Part shown: piece by piece, positions 43,221 to 54,856 of the stretch
How positions within the stretch are numbered: the stretch's first letter is position 1
How the letters are laid out: every line of letters begins with the position of its first letter
NCBI GenBank assembly: GCA_911728435.2
Contig: OU452199.1
Coordinates: 4,412,860 to 4,476,859 of the forward strand
DNA: 64,000 bases
Origin: Apoderus coryli
Lineage: Eukaryota > Arthropoda > Insecta > Coleoptera > Attelabidae
Direction: 5' to 3'
Program-made: the position numbers and the translations under genes
The notes under the pieces: model-generated
Databases searched by the model: none
The model's input: the letters and a program-made list of their open reading frames with translations, nothing else
What the model was told of the DNA's origin: nothing

Positions 43221-46200
43221 AAACTAGCTGTTGCCCTCGAGGCACGAATAGCTCTCCATATTTAAGTGTAAAAGTAATAATTTTATGACCTTTTTGTCAT
43301 TTATCTAAATTTTAGTTTTGTTTTAGACATCAGCTATTTTTTTTTTGTATCGGGTTTTGTGCCTTTTTCTTCTCTTTGGAGGCACTATTTATACGCAGAT
43401 ATTTTATATTTCAGATCTAGGCCAAATTCTTGTACGCAAAATAATTGATTTTTTTTTAGTTTTATTATAAAATTTATTTTGCCCCCTTTTCTACTATTTA
43501 CGAACGCCTATGTAAACAAAATTGTTATGCTGCATGTTGTAGGTTATCCGTTAAGTGGTTTTTGAGTTATCACGGATACAATTTTTTCCTGACCCTTTTA
43601 TAGAATTTTCACGGACGCCTATGGAACATTAATTTTTGTCGTGTATTTTTAACACCAATTCAACTAGTTAAATATAAAATTTTTTACATTTTAATTTTTT
43701 TTTTCATTTTACCCCTTTTTTTACTATTTACGAACGCATATGTAAATAAAAATTTTATGCTGCATTTTTTAGGTTATCTTATATGAAAGCTATATATAAT
43801 TAGCCAATTTTTCTGGTATATTTGGGAAAAATTTTTTTTTCGTTTTTGACTCTTTTTTTAAGACTATTTTCGAACGCCTGTGTGAACTAATTCTTTCATG
43901 TAACATTTTTTAGGTTATATTCTATCACAACTATAAAAAATTATTCAATATTTCGGATAAGTTTAAGAACTGTAATTTTTTTAATTTTTGAACCCTCTTT
44001 TAAACCCCTTGCCTACGCTCAATTTTAATCACCACCTATAAATAGCCTGTAGTATTTTCGTACCAAATGTGGTTAAAATCCGTTAAGTGGTTTTTGAGTT
44101 ATCACGGATACAAATTTTTTCTGACCCTTTTATAGAATTTTCACGGACGCCTATGGAACATTAATTTTTGTCGTGTATTTTTAACACCAACTCAACTAGT
44201 TAAATATAAAAATTTTTACATTTGAATTTTTTTTATTTTACCCTTTTTTCTACTATTTACGAACGCCTATGTAAATAAAAATTTTATGCTGCATCAAAGC
44301 TATATATAATTAGCCAATTTTTCTGGTATATTTGGGAAACATTTTTTTTTCGTTTTGACCCTTTTTTAACACTATTTTCGAACGCCTGTGTGAACTAATT
44401 CTTTTATGTAACATTTTTTAGGTTATATTCTATCACAACTATAAAAAATTATTCAATATTTCGGATAAGTTTAAGAACTATAATTTTTTTAATTTTTGAA
44501 CCCTCTTTTAAACCCCTTGCCTACGCTCAATTTTAATCACCACCTATAAATAGCCTGTAGTATTTTCGTACCAAATGTGGTTAAAATCCGTTAAGTGGTT
44601 TTTGAGTTATCACGGATACAATTTTTTCCTGACCCTTTTATAGAATTTTCACGGACGCCTATGGAACATTAATTTTTGTCGTGTATTTTTAACACAAATT
44701 CAACTAGTTAAATTTTTTACATTTTAATTTTTTTTTCATTTTACCCCTTTTTTTTACTATTTACGAACGCCTATGTAAATAAAAATTTTATGCTGCATTT
44801 TTTAGGTTATCTTATATGAAAGCTATATATAATTAGCCAATTTTTCTGGTATATTTGGGAAACATTTTTTTTTCGTTTTTGACTCTTTTTTTTAAGACTA
44901 TTTTCGAACGCATGTGTGAACTAATTCTTTTATGTAACATTTTTTAGGTTATATTCTATCACACCTATAAAAAATTATTCAATATTTCGGATAAGTTTAA
45001 GAACTATAATTTTTTTAATTTTTTAACCCTCTTTTAAACCCCTTGCCTACGCTCAATGTTAATCACCACCTACAAATAGCTTGTAGTATTTTCGTACCAA
45101 ATGTAGTTAAAATCCGTTAAGTGGTTTTTGAGTTATCACGGATACAAATTTTTTCTGACCCTTTTATAGAATTTTCACGGACGCCTATGGAACATTAATT
45201 TTTGTCGTGTATTTTTAACACCAATTCAACTAGTTAAATATAAAATTTTTTACATTTTAATTTTTTTTATTTTACCCTTTTTTCTACTATTTACGAACGC
45301 CTATGTAAATAAAAATTTTATGCTGCATTTCTTAGGTTATCTTATATCAAAGCTATAATATATAATTAGCCAATTTTTCTGGTATATTTGGGAAACATTT
45401 TTTTTTCGTTTTGACCCTTTTTTAACACTATTTTCGAACGCCTGTGTGAACTAATTCTTTTATGTAACATTTTTTAGGTTATATTCTATCACAACTATAA
45501 AAAATTATTCAATATTTCGGATAAGTTTAAGAACTATGATTTTTTAAATTTTTGAAACCTCTTTTAAACCCGTTGCCTACGCTCAATGTTAATCACCTCC
45601 TATAATTATCCTGTAGTATTTTCGTACCAAATGTGGTTAAAATCCGTTAAGTGGTTTTTGAGTTATCACGGATACAAATTTTTTCTGACCCTTTTATAGA
45701 ATTTTTACGGACGCCTATGGTACATTAATTTTTGTCGTGTATTTTTAACACCAATTCATCTAGTTAAATATAAAATTTTTTACATTTTAATTTTTTTTTA
45801 TTTTACCCCTTTTTCTACTATTTACGAACGCCTATGTAAATAAATATTTTATGCTGCATTTTTTAGGTTATCTTATATCAAAGCTATATATAATTAGCCA
45901 ATGTTTCTCGTATATTTGAGAAACATTTTTTTTTCGTTTTTGACCCTTTTTTTAAACTATTTTCGAACGCTTGTGTGAACCAATTCTTTTATGGAATATT
46001 TTTTAGCTTATATTGTATCACAACTATGAAAAATTATTCCATATTTCGAATAAGTTTAGGAAATATATATTTTTTATGTTTTGACCCCTTTTCCACTATT
46101 TACGAACGCCTATGAAAGTAAGTTATTCATGACACATTTTATAGGTTATATTCTATCAAAACTATAAATAACTAGTTAATATTTCTGCTATTTTTAAGAA

Positions 46201-46494
46201 ATACGTTTTTTTTTAAACTTTTTTACCCCATTTTACACTATTTTCGAACGCCAATGTGGTCTAATATTTTATGTTCAATATTTTAGGTTATATTCAATTA
46301 AATGCGTAAAAAATTATGCAGTATGTCGGATAAGTTTAAGAACTATGAATTTTTTTAATTTTTGAACCCTCTTTTAAACCCTTTGCCTACGCTCAATGTT
46401 TCCCAAAATCTAATCAGTTCCTTGCCATGTCCAATAGTATTTTTGTACCAAATTTGGTTAAAATCTGTTAAGCGGTTTTTGCGTTTTCGTGGAT

Positions 46495-46525
<31 letters not shown>

Positions 46526-46526
46526 T

Positions 46527-46565
<39 letters not shown>

Positions 46566-46703
46566 TTTTTTTTAAACTACTTATTTATGTATAAAATGAC
46601 CAAAAACAAGTATTTCCGGTGAAATTAAAAAAAATTTTTTTTTCATGAAACTAATAGTCTCCATATATACATATATTACATATATGATATGGAGAGCTAA
46701 AAA
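43221..46703. mobile_element. satellite-bearing repeat element, copy 3 (five tandem units)
   Basis: The longest copy, 3.48 kb, from AAACTAGCTGTTGCCCTCGA to the ATATGGAGAGCTAAAAA hairpin end. It contains five units of 505-535 bp (landmark GGACGCCTATGG at about 43612, 44147, 44652, 45179 and 45709), against three in copy 1 and one in copy 2. Each unit is built of shorter segments of about 110-140 bp marked by ACGAACGCC. No coding. Confidence 0.8.
46495..46566. repeat. (CAGA)n microsatellite
   Basis: About 17 units of CAGA with one CATA interruption, at the same place in the element as the run at 21051-21101. Confidence 0.95.
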
Positions 46704-47070
46704 TCTATTTAGGGTTAGTGCATAATCATATTCGTATATAGTGTGAGGGTGATTCTGCTGCTATAGATTGTGAGATGGGCTTGATAACCTAGCATGTGGT
46801 CAAGCCAAATTAAAAATCTATTAGGTTTACAAGGGATCGAGATTTATTGCACAGATATTTAATGCCACATTATAATATCATACAATAAATGTAATTTTAT
46901 AAAAAGAGATTAGGACTGGTGTCTTTGTAAAGTATGTCACATGGTGCCTGCAGTCGATGCATCATTTAGTAGTAGGTGGATAGATAGGCAAGATCGAAGG
47001 CAACATTTTCAGACACCCCTCGTATTTCAAATATCAAATAACTTATCGAAAATGTGAAAACTGTTCATTA
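46704..47070. other. stretch with no recognised feature
   Basis: Low-copy DNA between the satellite-bearing element and the split MITE; no gene. Confidence 0.35.
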
Positions 47071-49169
47071 TACAGTGTGTCTCAAATTTGGCTTATATGC
47101 ATTGCTATCTTGGAAAGGGTTAGAGCTACAAGGTTGGTTAAATTGGGAAAGTTTTATGGAATTTTATTTCAAATTAAAATCTGCCTTAAGATTTGCATTA
47201 TCTTTTGTGGTAGTCATTTACAAGCCTCTGGCAAAAATAAAAAATGCAGAATTTTGGTTTTTCCTCATTATCTCAAATACTATAAAAGATAATGAAAATT
47301 TTAAGGCAGATTTTAATTTGGAATAAAATTCTCTAAAACATTCCTAATTTAACCGCCCTTGTAGCTCTAACCAAAGATTAATCTACACAATAGATAGTCA
47401 GCGTATATGGGAAAGAAAACAAAAATTGAAACTGTCTCGACACGAGCTACATCTATTAGAAAAACATGTAACCATGGAAATTATGGAAATTGTAGATGGT
47501 GTTATATGTATTGTGTTGAAATAAAATAATCATATGGGCAATGTTAGACAAGGACGAGTATACTTTCCCCTACGAGGTGGGAGTTTGTTTTTATATTATA
47601 GGTATCATATATGTACTACTGTGCAGCAGTGTTTTTTGTCGGTTAATATAAAATTATATGGTATACGTACACCTATCTACGCAAAGATTAATGTGTATGG
47701 ACGAAAATAAAAGAAATTACTATAATAGTATAAATATACAGGGCTGGTTCATTAAATGTTTTAGACAATAATTTTAAATGACTAAAATAATATTATTTTA
47801 GTCATTTAATTTTAAATTTCGGATATAAGGATGCATCAAAAAGTTATATTTAAATTAACGAAATTTGGCGTTATAGATAGGACTTCCGCTTATTATCTGA
47901 TTCAGTTTTAAGGATCAAACTCAAACAGCAGATTCAACTTGTTAACATTATGAAAAAATAAATCTCAGACTCATACAGGCGTGAAATGCTACCCTAACTT
48001 TTTTATGCACATTTTTTGCGTGTGTTTCAATTCGGAGATGTAAAATCTAACAAATTATATACGTAATAAATGTATCCTTCTGTGATATTGATAGAAAGTC
48101 ATCGTTATCGCGTATTATCGATTTTAAGAAATGTTAATATTAAAAAGGCTGTGCTTTTTACAAGTTGCTGAAGTAAATAAGGTTTGAAATTTCCAGCATG
48201 ACAATAATTATTTAAAAAAATACGGTTTCGAAATGCAGGATGTAAAAAATTAGAATTTTTAATCTGTTTTTAATGAAAATTTAAATCTATTGAGAAACAT
48301 GGTTCAGGGTTTTTGTGAAATGTATTTTACTCCAAAGATTCTACTCATCGATTATAACCGAATTAATTTACTCAAAAATATCTATACTAGTAAAATAACA
48401 CAATTATCACAATTAGGTTCAAATTCTGCAACGCCGAATTGAAAAAAAACTTACAGTCTCCCTAATATTGGTTTTTGTGCAATGATCATAAAACTTTAAA
48501 AAAATAACGATTTATGTAGATTGTATTGTTAACACGTTTCGTAAAAAGCTTTAAAAACCCACCAACAGGGTGTTAAAAGTATCACGACAATAACTTTTTT
48601 CATGTTTTAACAAGTACAATCGTCTGCTTCAGATTGATCCTTAAAAACTGAATAACAGTTTCTCTATATAAAAAAATAAAACTCGTAAATATCATCCCCA
48701 AACATTTAATTTGAATACAATTACATAACACCATATTTGAAAGTAAATAAAAAAAAACAGCATTACCTAGTTTAACAGATTTGCAAATTGCAAATCAAAG
48801 TATCTATGTATACAGGGTGTTGCATAAGTACTTGTACAAACTTTAAAGGGTGATTCTTTGACTAATTTTAAGATACAAATTTCATATGTACATTCAAAGT
48901 TCAAAAATAATATTATATTTAGGATTATATGCTTGTTCAATAGCATCGCAATTTGGTGCAATTCGGGATACAGGTGTATTGATGACACCAGAGCTGTCAA
49001 AAGAACTAATAAAAAATACGAAAAATAACAAAATACAAATATCATTCAAAAGACAACAATGCACATAATAGTCGGTACCAAGCCAAATAGGTAGTAGGTA
49101 AATATAGATTTATTTTGTTTCGAGCTTGGGCTTGGCACCGACTTATTGTAATCAAAACTACCCACCAAA

Positions 49170-49300
49170 CGGATACATTTAATTTTACGCAGACATCTAG
49201 TGTGAGCAGGCAATATGCCCGGTGAGAGAAAGTTGATAGACGATGGCCGGACGAGAAGTAACAACTGATTATATCCTATTGCCAACACAAGTATTTTTTT
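49170..49300 (-). pseudogene. possible LINE C-terminal fragment
   Basis: The minus frame reads VRPSSINFLSPGILPAHTRC. At DNA level, TACGCAGACATCTAGTGTGA and GAGAGAAAGTTGATAGACGA resemble the end of the LINE relic at 59345-59420. It is short and inside the P-like element; the call is tentative. Confidence 0.35.
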
Positions 49301-49659
49301 TACTGGCACATTGGAAAAAAAAAAATTAAAAAATGTTTCGTTTACGCAACGTTGGGGATTAATGGGTTAAGTACTAAGTGTCAGTTATCAGTTATAATTT
49401 TTTATTTTCCAAGAAAGCGAAACGAGATATTTAAAACGGCATTGCGCCGCCCTCATGTATACCTCCGGGGGCGGCATCGAAAATCGCTACACGTCACAAA
49501 CTTGTAAATGCTTAGAACTACCCCTATGTCAAATTTCTATTTTCTATCTTTTTTGTTTGATACCCAAAGCCCTATTCCTACCGAACTTATTATTTACCCG
49601 AAGAAACATTAAAAAGAAGTAAAATTTAAGTACCTAAACCTATAAAGTGGAACTTATAC

Positions 49660-49801
49660 CTGAATTTATAACCCATTTTCTGCATCGATCTTCTTCTTTA
49701 GGAAATCGAAAGAAATGTACCTCTCGATTGTTTCTGTAACTGTTGTTACAATTTCGAAAAGCACATTGGTTACGACTTAATTTCGAATTGTTTCTTTCCA
49801 T
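49660..49801 (-). CDS. THAP zinc-finger exon of the P-like element
   Basis: On the minus strand an ATG at 49801 opens a 47-codon exon ending at TTCAG|GTATAAG (donor GT at 49659-49658). It reads MERNNSKLSRNQCAFRNC, with a C-x4-C pair, then EVHFFRFPKEEDRCRKWVIN. The spacing of Cys pair, FFRFPK and the Trp eight residues on is the first half of a THAP domain (a C2CH zinc module that binds DNA). P-element transposases begin with such a domain and recognise their own element ends with it. The second half (C-x2-H and AVPTIF) should lie in a downstream exon, which I did not find. A host THAP gene trapped by chance is the alternative, but the position within perfect terminal repeats argues for a transposase. 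Confidence 0.7.
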
Positions 49802-50240
49802 TTTCACAAAACACAAAAATTATTTAGTCACTAACTAGGAAGTTTCTCAAATAAAAAAAAAACACAACACAAAATAATATAATTAGTCTAAAATTAGAAA
49901 AACACAAAATAAGTTAAAAAATATTCACAAAAAAAATAACTACGCAGCCAAAGATTAAATTTAATTTAATATATTAGGTAATTCTCTTCAAAACAAAATC
50001 AGTAGGTATGAAAACAACCATAATATGTATACCTAATATAATATAGGTAGCACTGATAATTTTTTTATTATAGGTATTATAAGATCTACAACAATCTTGT
50101 TACATCTTTGCCACATTGTCTACGTGAAATATTTAAAATATATGTAATAAATTGAAAAAGTATCTAGTCAATTCTTAAGTGGAGTTATAATTTTGACAAA
50201 GAATAATGTACATTAATACCTACTTGATTTCGGTATTGGT

Positions 50241-50560
50241 ATAAAAGTCTAATATCCACGAAATAAATTTAATATACCTAATAATCATTAATCCATGCCA
50301 TACAACATGTTTCAAGACTAGACCAGTCCCATAAACAGTGGCGAGCAATAATTAAATCAAAAGCTTTTAGCTTTTAGATATTTAGATTTTTTTATATACA
50401 TCAACAAATTATTACAATGGAGCCAGAAGTATGTTTCTATCTAAAAGCTTTTCATTTAATGATTGTTCGCCACTGATCATGGGACTGGTCTAGTCTTGAA
50501 ACATGTATGACATGGATTAAATATTATTATATTAAATTTAATTCATAGAGATAAGGCTTT
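50241..50560. repeat. fold-back element nested in the P-like element
   Basis: Left arm (50262-50372: ATAAATTTAATATACC, then CATGTTTCAAGACTAGACCA) and right arm (50440-50550) are inverted copies around a loop of about 70 bp. Each arm carries a hammerhead-like string, so I infer a pair of Penelope terminal-repeat remnants in inverted orientation. Confidence 0.7.
50473..50502 (+). ncRNA. degenerate hammerhead-like core
   Basis: CTGATCA (one change from CTGATGA), then a stem GGGACT / AGTCTT with two G-U pairs, then GAAACATGTATG. The inverted partner at 50309-50338 has a more damaged box. Catalysis is unlikely with the changed G. Confidence 0.35.
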
Positions 50561-50994
50561 TATTTCAATACTGTACTTGTAATAAATCACCCTGTGTGTT
50601 TCTTTTACCGACGAATCGGCAACAGCACGACACACACCACATTCGCTTGTTTTTTTTTCTACCCTCCCTACGTATCCCCTCCAGATTAATACAGAATTTC
50701 ATCAATCTCTCTCTCTGACAATACAGCATTGTCGGTGCATAACTGTTGCAAATGATGTAAATAATTGTTATACGTTGCGTTTTGTTTCTGATATTAATAA
50801 ACTACAAAACGGTTTCTGGCTGTGACAATACTGCTCTATGCTTTACACGCTAGTCTACGCCACGTAGTGGCTGGCATACTTAGAGATGTTCTCATTTTAA
50901 TGCATTGGGCTGACTATCTATTGTGTAGATTAATCTTTGCTCTAACCGTTTCCAAGATAGCAATGCATGTAAGCCAAATTTGGGACACACTGTA

Positions 50995-51102
50995 TAACTT
51001 TTCCGCCTTCGAAATTAGTATAGAGTGTCAGGTCAAAAAGTAGAACACCCTGTATCTTTATAGACTATGAAATTTGTCTTTTTTTACTTTTTCAAACATA
51101 TA
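50995..51102. other. short spacer with repeat edge
   Basis: Contains GTAGAACACCCTGTATC, a lone repeat terminus; no gene. Confidence 0.3.
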
Positions 51103-51723
51103 CACTGTGTCCAAGAAAAGAATGGGATAGCATTGGAATCTTGGAAACGGTAGGAGTTTTAATGTCGGTTAAATGAGAGAAAAGTTGTAGAATTTAACCA
51201 CCTTTTAAATGGTGTTTTCAAAAGTAAATTATCTTTAGCCATTTTCGAGAATTTTTGAAAAAACTATTTTTTGCAATTTTCGTTTTTATTTATTTCTGAC
51301 GTTATTTTTACAGATATGAAAAAAGTAAAAGCACTTTCTCATTGGTACTTTTTGAGGAGAGTAAGATAGCGTTTACAAATTTTCACTACGACGTTTCGTT
51401 TTTGAAAAACCATCAGCAACTTTAAATACGGCCCAGGATTTTTATTTGTAAATTTAAAGCCATTTTCAATTCAAAAATATAGGTGTTATATCAACGTAAT
51501 GCAAGTTTTCAGTGTTTTTAGCTGTTATTTAAAATTATTCAAGAAAAATCGCCATAGTTTGGCACTTATTTTGCGCAAAACACGCATCTGAGAAAGGCGT
51601 TTTTTAATAACTTCAAAAACCACAAAAGTTTCTACTAAATTTAAAAAACCGCGTACAGAATAAAATGTACTGAGACAGAAATAAATTGTAATTGTGACGC
51701 ATTCTTATCTTGCGGACACAGTG
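51103..51723. mobile_element. MITE with CACTGTGTCC ends
   Basis: A 621-bp element flanked by TA (51101-51102 and 51724-51725). The ends CACTGTGTCCAAGAAAAGA and TTATCTTGCGGACACAGTG are inverted repeats with small differences. The interior matches 26960-27428, so the two form one family of Tc1/mariner-type MITEs. No coding. Confidence 0.85.
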
Positions 51724-51725
51724 TA

Positions 51726-52116
51726 TTAATAGTAGGCACTTTCTCTCAGAAAGACGCAAATAAATGACAATTTTCAAAAATTAAATGCATAATTTAATAG
51801 TAGACCATGACTATTTTTTATGACAGCAAACAAAAATAAATGTCAAATATTTGTCTATCTTATCGGTTTTTGGATTGACTTTTGGTTTGTAAAGCAGTTT
51901 ATTTTCATTTTTTTTTTGGTATTTTTATTTATCAAATTCCTCGAATAATGGCAGCTTTGGTGGGACGCTATATGCTCCAAATCTGACACTTTTGTTGGAC
52001 GAAAAACCGTTATTTCAAATTAAAATGGAGATGTCAGAAATGAACTTAAGCAGTTTTTCCCCAGTAAACATCAGAAGTTTTATATGAGAGTAGCCTCCGA
52101 TTAGTCTCAAAACACA
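51726..52116. other. stretch with no recognised feature
   Basis: Low-copy AT-rich DNA between two MITEs, without coding potential. Confidence 0.35.
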
Positions 52117-52764
52117 CACTGAAAAAAATTCTAAAAATGAACCCTAATAAATAATTATTTTGTTTTTATTTGTTTAACTCAAACAAAATTTATTTGATTC
52201 AAATAAACTGTTTGCCCGAAATAAATAGAGTTATTTAATTTTTTTAAAATATTTATTTGGCCTGGGGTGCTTTGGCAGAAATAAATATTTATTTAATTTA
52301 AATAACAGATTAAAGTTAATTCGTGGTTATTTGAAACAAGTCCACCGTTATTGGAATCAAATAAATAATAATAAAATGAGCCGACGCCCATGGCTGTTGG
52401 CGATTCAACCCCATAGCGCACGCGATTTAGTTTAGTATTAGTCCAATGTAGAAGATGTTTTTTATTTTTTTAAATATTTATTCAGTTCAAACAAATATTT
52501 GTTTGAAACATATTCACGGGCGTTTATGTCAAACGCGAAATCAACTAGGCGTATTAGATATACCAAGCCTTGTTAACAAGTAAGTATAAGTACGTATAAG
52601 TCAAATAAATATTTATTTAAATCAAATAAATACTCCTTGGGTATTTCAAATAAACCATATATTTGTCTCAAGTACCTACATGGGTTGTTTGTTGTATACC
52701 GAAGAAATATTTGTTTGGTTCAACTCCATTTTTTTTTTGATCCAAACAAATCTTTTTTTCAGTG
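52117..52764. mobile_element. MITE-like element with CACTGAAAAAAA ends
   Basis: A 648-bp unit from CACTGAAAAAAATTC to TCTTTTTTTCAGTG. The interior is rich in AAATAAATATTTATTT motifs, many in inverted pairs. The target duplication is unclear. A lone copy of the end occurs at 32438. Confidence 0.6.
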
Positions 52765-53640
52765 CAGATGTCACATATAGGAGACACCGCGGGCGGCTCA
52801 GTTGCGGCACAGCTGAGAATAGAGCTAACTCATGTTGTTGACAGAAAGATCACAAAAGGTATGAATCCAAAATACACTAAGAAACAGTGTCTGATTATAA
52901 AAACCATCAAAATTAAAGCTCGTCAGAAACGCATCATGCCAAAATTTATATTTAAGGACACACAAAACATTTTTTTATTATATAAACTTCAATTGATGGA
53001 CAATAATAAAAAGAAGATCCTCTTGAACAGACACGCAATTTTTCCACATATTATGATCTCCCCTTATGCATTTTTCTCTCTTCCAACTCTGTGTATGCGT
53101 ACAAATTGATGAAGTGCTCCCCAGAGTGAACTCTTCACAATATCTTTTACCCCCATACAATATCGGTATCTCTCTTGGTCACATCACAATTTCATATAAA
53201 TAAATGTAGTCCATCTTTGTCTGTACCACACCAGGCAATGTATATTGTATGTTTTGTGTTGTTGAGTTTATAAAATCAGTTACAGTCAAATTGACGTTAG
53301 AGTATTAATCAAGTGTGCTAGCTGCCCTGCTGGCTGCATGGGATTATCCAGCAGGAATAAAAGTTACACTATAATGCAGTTTGGTTTAAGCCTGCTATGT
53401 GTGTCTGGTCCCATATGTCCACCGTACAGATGGGACACTATTCTTAAATGGATTTGGATTTTGCGGTGGTGATTTTACGAGATGGAAAATTAAAAATAAT
53501 TAAATGGCTTCAGCAAACAACTCTGGATATTAAATATTATTAAGTATCGTAATTTTGTTCACAAATATTGAAAATTTGGCAACATCGTAGATTGAGGCGT
53601 TTTTTTCGAAAATGGAGCACGACACTCTCTTACTGTAAAC
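52765..53640. other. stretch with no recognised gene
   Basis: A 115-codon plus-strand frame (52762-53109) starts inside the repeat end and resembles no family I know; I do not accept it as a gene. The rest is low-copy. Confidence 0.35.
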
Positions 53641-53825
53641 GGCGAACGTTACATGACTTTTTATGACCAAAACTGGAAGATATTGATCAAGACTGCATTT
53701 ATGATTTCAAAAGAAGGGGTCAACGTCTCACATGGCCCGGGAGACAATGGTCCTTAACTATTACCTTTGGAGTTACGTCAAAAGCAAGTTGTATGTCACA
53801 CAACAATCCACAAACAATTTTTGTA
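53640..53825 (+). pseudogene. Tc1/mariner-type transposase C-terminal relic
   Basis: The plus strand reads a decayed RRGQRLTWPGR, then, after a shift, YYLWSYVKSKLYVTQQ. This recalls the FFLWGYVKSKVYVTQP stretch that follows the third catalytic Asp in insect transposases of the DD37-41D groups. It is short and frameshifted; the family is likely, but the rest of the gene is gone. Confidence 0.45.
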
Positions 53826-54854
53826 TTTTTATGTTCTACTATAAAAACGCATTATTTAATAAAAACAGCCTGTATACGATACGCCTGGATTGATAGGTTC
53901 AATAAGAATTCGCAATATAACAACAAATAGAAATGTCCTTATGTATAAGTAGGCTTTTAAATATAACTGAAAGCAGTAACTGTAGAAGCAAATTGATTTT
54001 GTTTTTTCCTTTTTTTTTTAAATTCACAAACACCCTCTCCTAATAATGTCATGGGGATTTACTTACATAGAAAGGGTTTGTTTTTTTAAGGATAAAGTTT
54101 TATATATAGATTTTTGAAAATACATTTAGGAAGTAATATTCGTTGTTATTTCAGTAATTCTAGTTTTACATCAAACGTTTCGTTGACACATTTTTTAAAA
54201 GTATTTGTGTTGCGTCCACATTCAGTTATTTTATTTTCCTTTATTTATTTTTATTTTTTTTAATTATAAATACTTAAGCAATAATTGATCATAGTTCTAT
54301 ATTTCAAACAAAACCCAAATTCAATGTATTGTGTATGTTTCATAGTCAGTTAATAAATTTGCGCGTGTATGTTGGCCTTTAGGGACGAGCTAAACTACTA
54401 TTTGGCTTGTGTCGCGCAGATTGTTTTAACAATATAACAAGCAACGTTTGTTAATTAATTTGCATCATTTTTTAAAAACCCGCATAATTTAAGTTATTGA
54501 ACAGACGAAAGTGTGTGTTGAGCTAACTCTTTGAATTAGCGAACTTGAACAATTGGAAGGTGGTAGAAGATTAGAGGCCGGCCGGCCAGAAGACCAACGG
54601 TCAGTTAGAAATACCCAATAGTGTATACGGAATTATTGGTCCTAAGGCCTCGTCTTTTCAAATCATTTTATATTTTTGTCTAATTTTTTAAATATCTGTA
54701 CTATAGTCCTTTTTTTCTCTTGAGCTAGAAGCTCTCATAACAATTTGGAATTGTAATATCAACGTTTTAAAATATTCCTAATTTTAAGACTAATTCTACT
54801 CGCGCTCTTCTAATTGTAAATTTGGAATTGTGATAACCTACTTTACTTACATTA
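53826..54854. other. stretch with no recognised feature
   Basis: AT-rich DNA without open frames above 60 codons. Bases 54560-54600 include a short GC-rich run (GGCCGGCCGGCC). Nothing repeated was noticed. Confidence 0.35.
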
Positions 54855-54856
54855 TA

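Larger units (their letters stand above)
47372..50939 (-). mobile_element. P-superfamily transposon candidate, 3568 bp
   Basis: It has perfect 31-bp terminal inverted repeats at 47372-47402 and 50909-50939, starting CAAAGATTAATCTACACAA. The flanking target duplication is CTCTAAC (47365-47371 and 50940-50946), or 8 bp if the next C is counted. Removing the element and one copy of the target restores the MITE arm. Perfect 31-bp ends, a 7-8 bp duplication and a THAP-type exon inside (49801-49660, minus strand) together fit the P superfamily. I could not find the remaining transposase exons, and the element contains at least one nested palindrome, so this copy is probably non-autonomous. Confidence 0.75.
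47073..50992. mobile_element. TA-flanked palindromic MITE, split by the P-like element
   Basis: The left end CAGTGTGTCTCAAATTTGG (47073) pairs with the right end CCAAATTTGGGACACACTG (ending 50992), with TA on both sides (47071-47072 and 50993-50994). The left 299 bp include the left arm, loop and most of the right arm; the last 46 bp of the right arm lie beyond the insertion. Uninterrupted length is about 345 bp. Confidence 0.85.

Noticed and set aside
47372..50939. Chromosomal inversion as the cause of the mirrored 31-bp sequences
   Set aside because: An inversion would not produce a directly repeated CTCTAAC at both junctions; a transposon with a target duplication explains all features.
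52762..53109. 115-codon plus-strand frame
   Set aside because: It begins within the right end of a MITE, shows no recognisable domain and has ordinary AT-rich composition.
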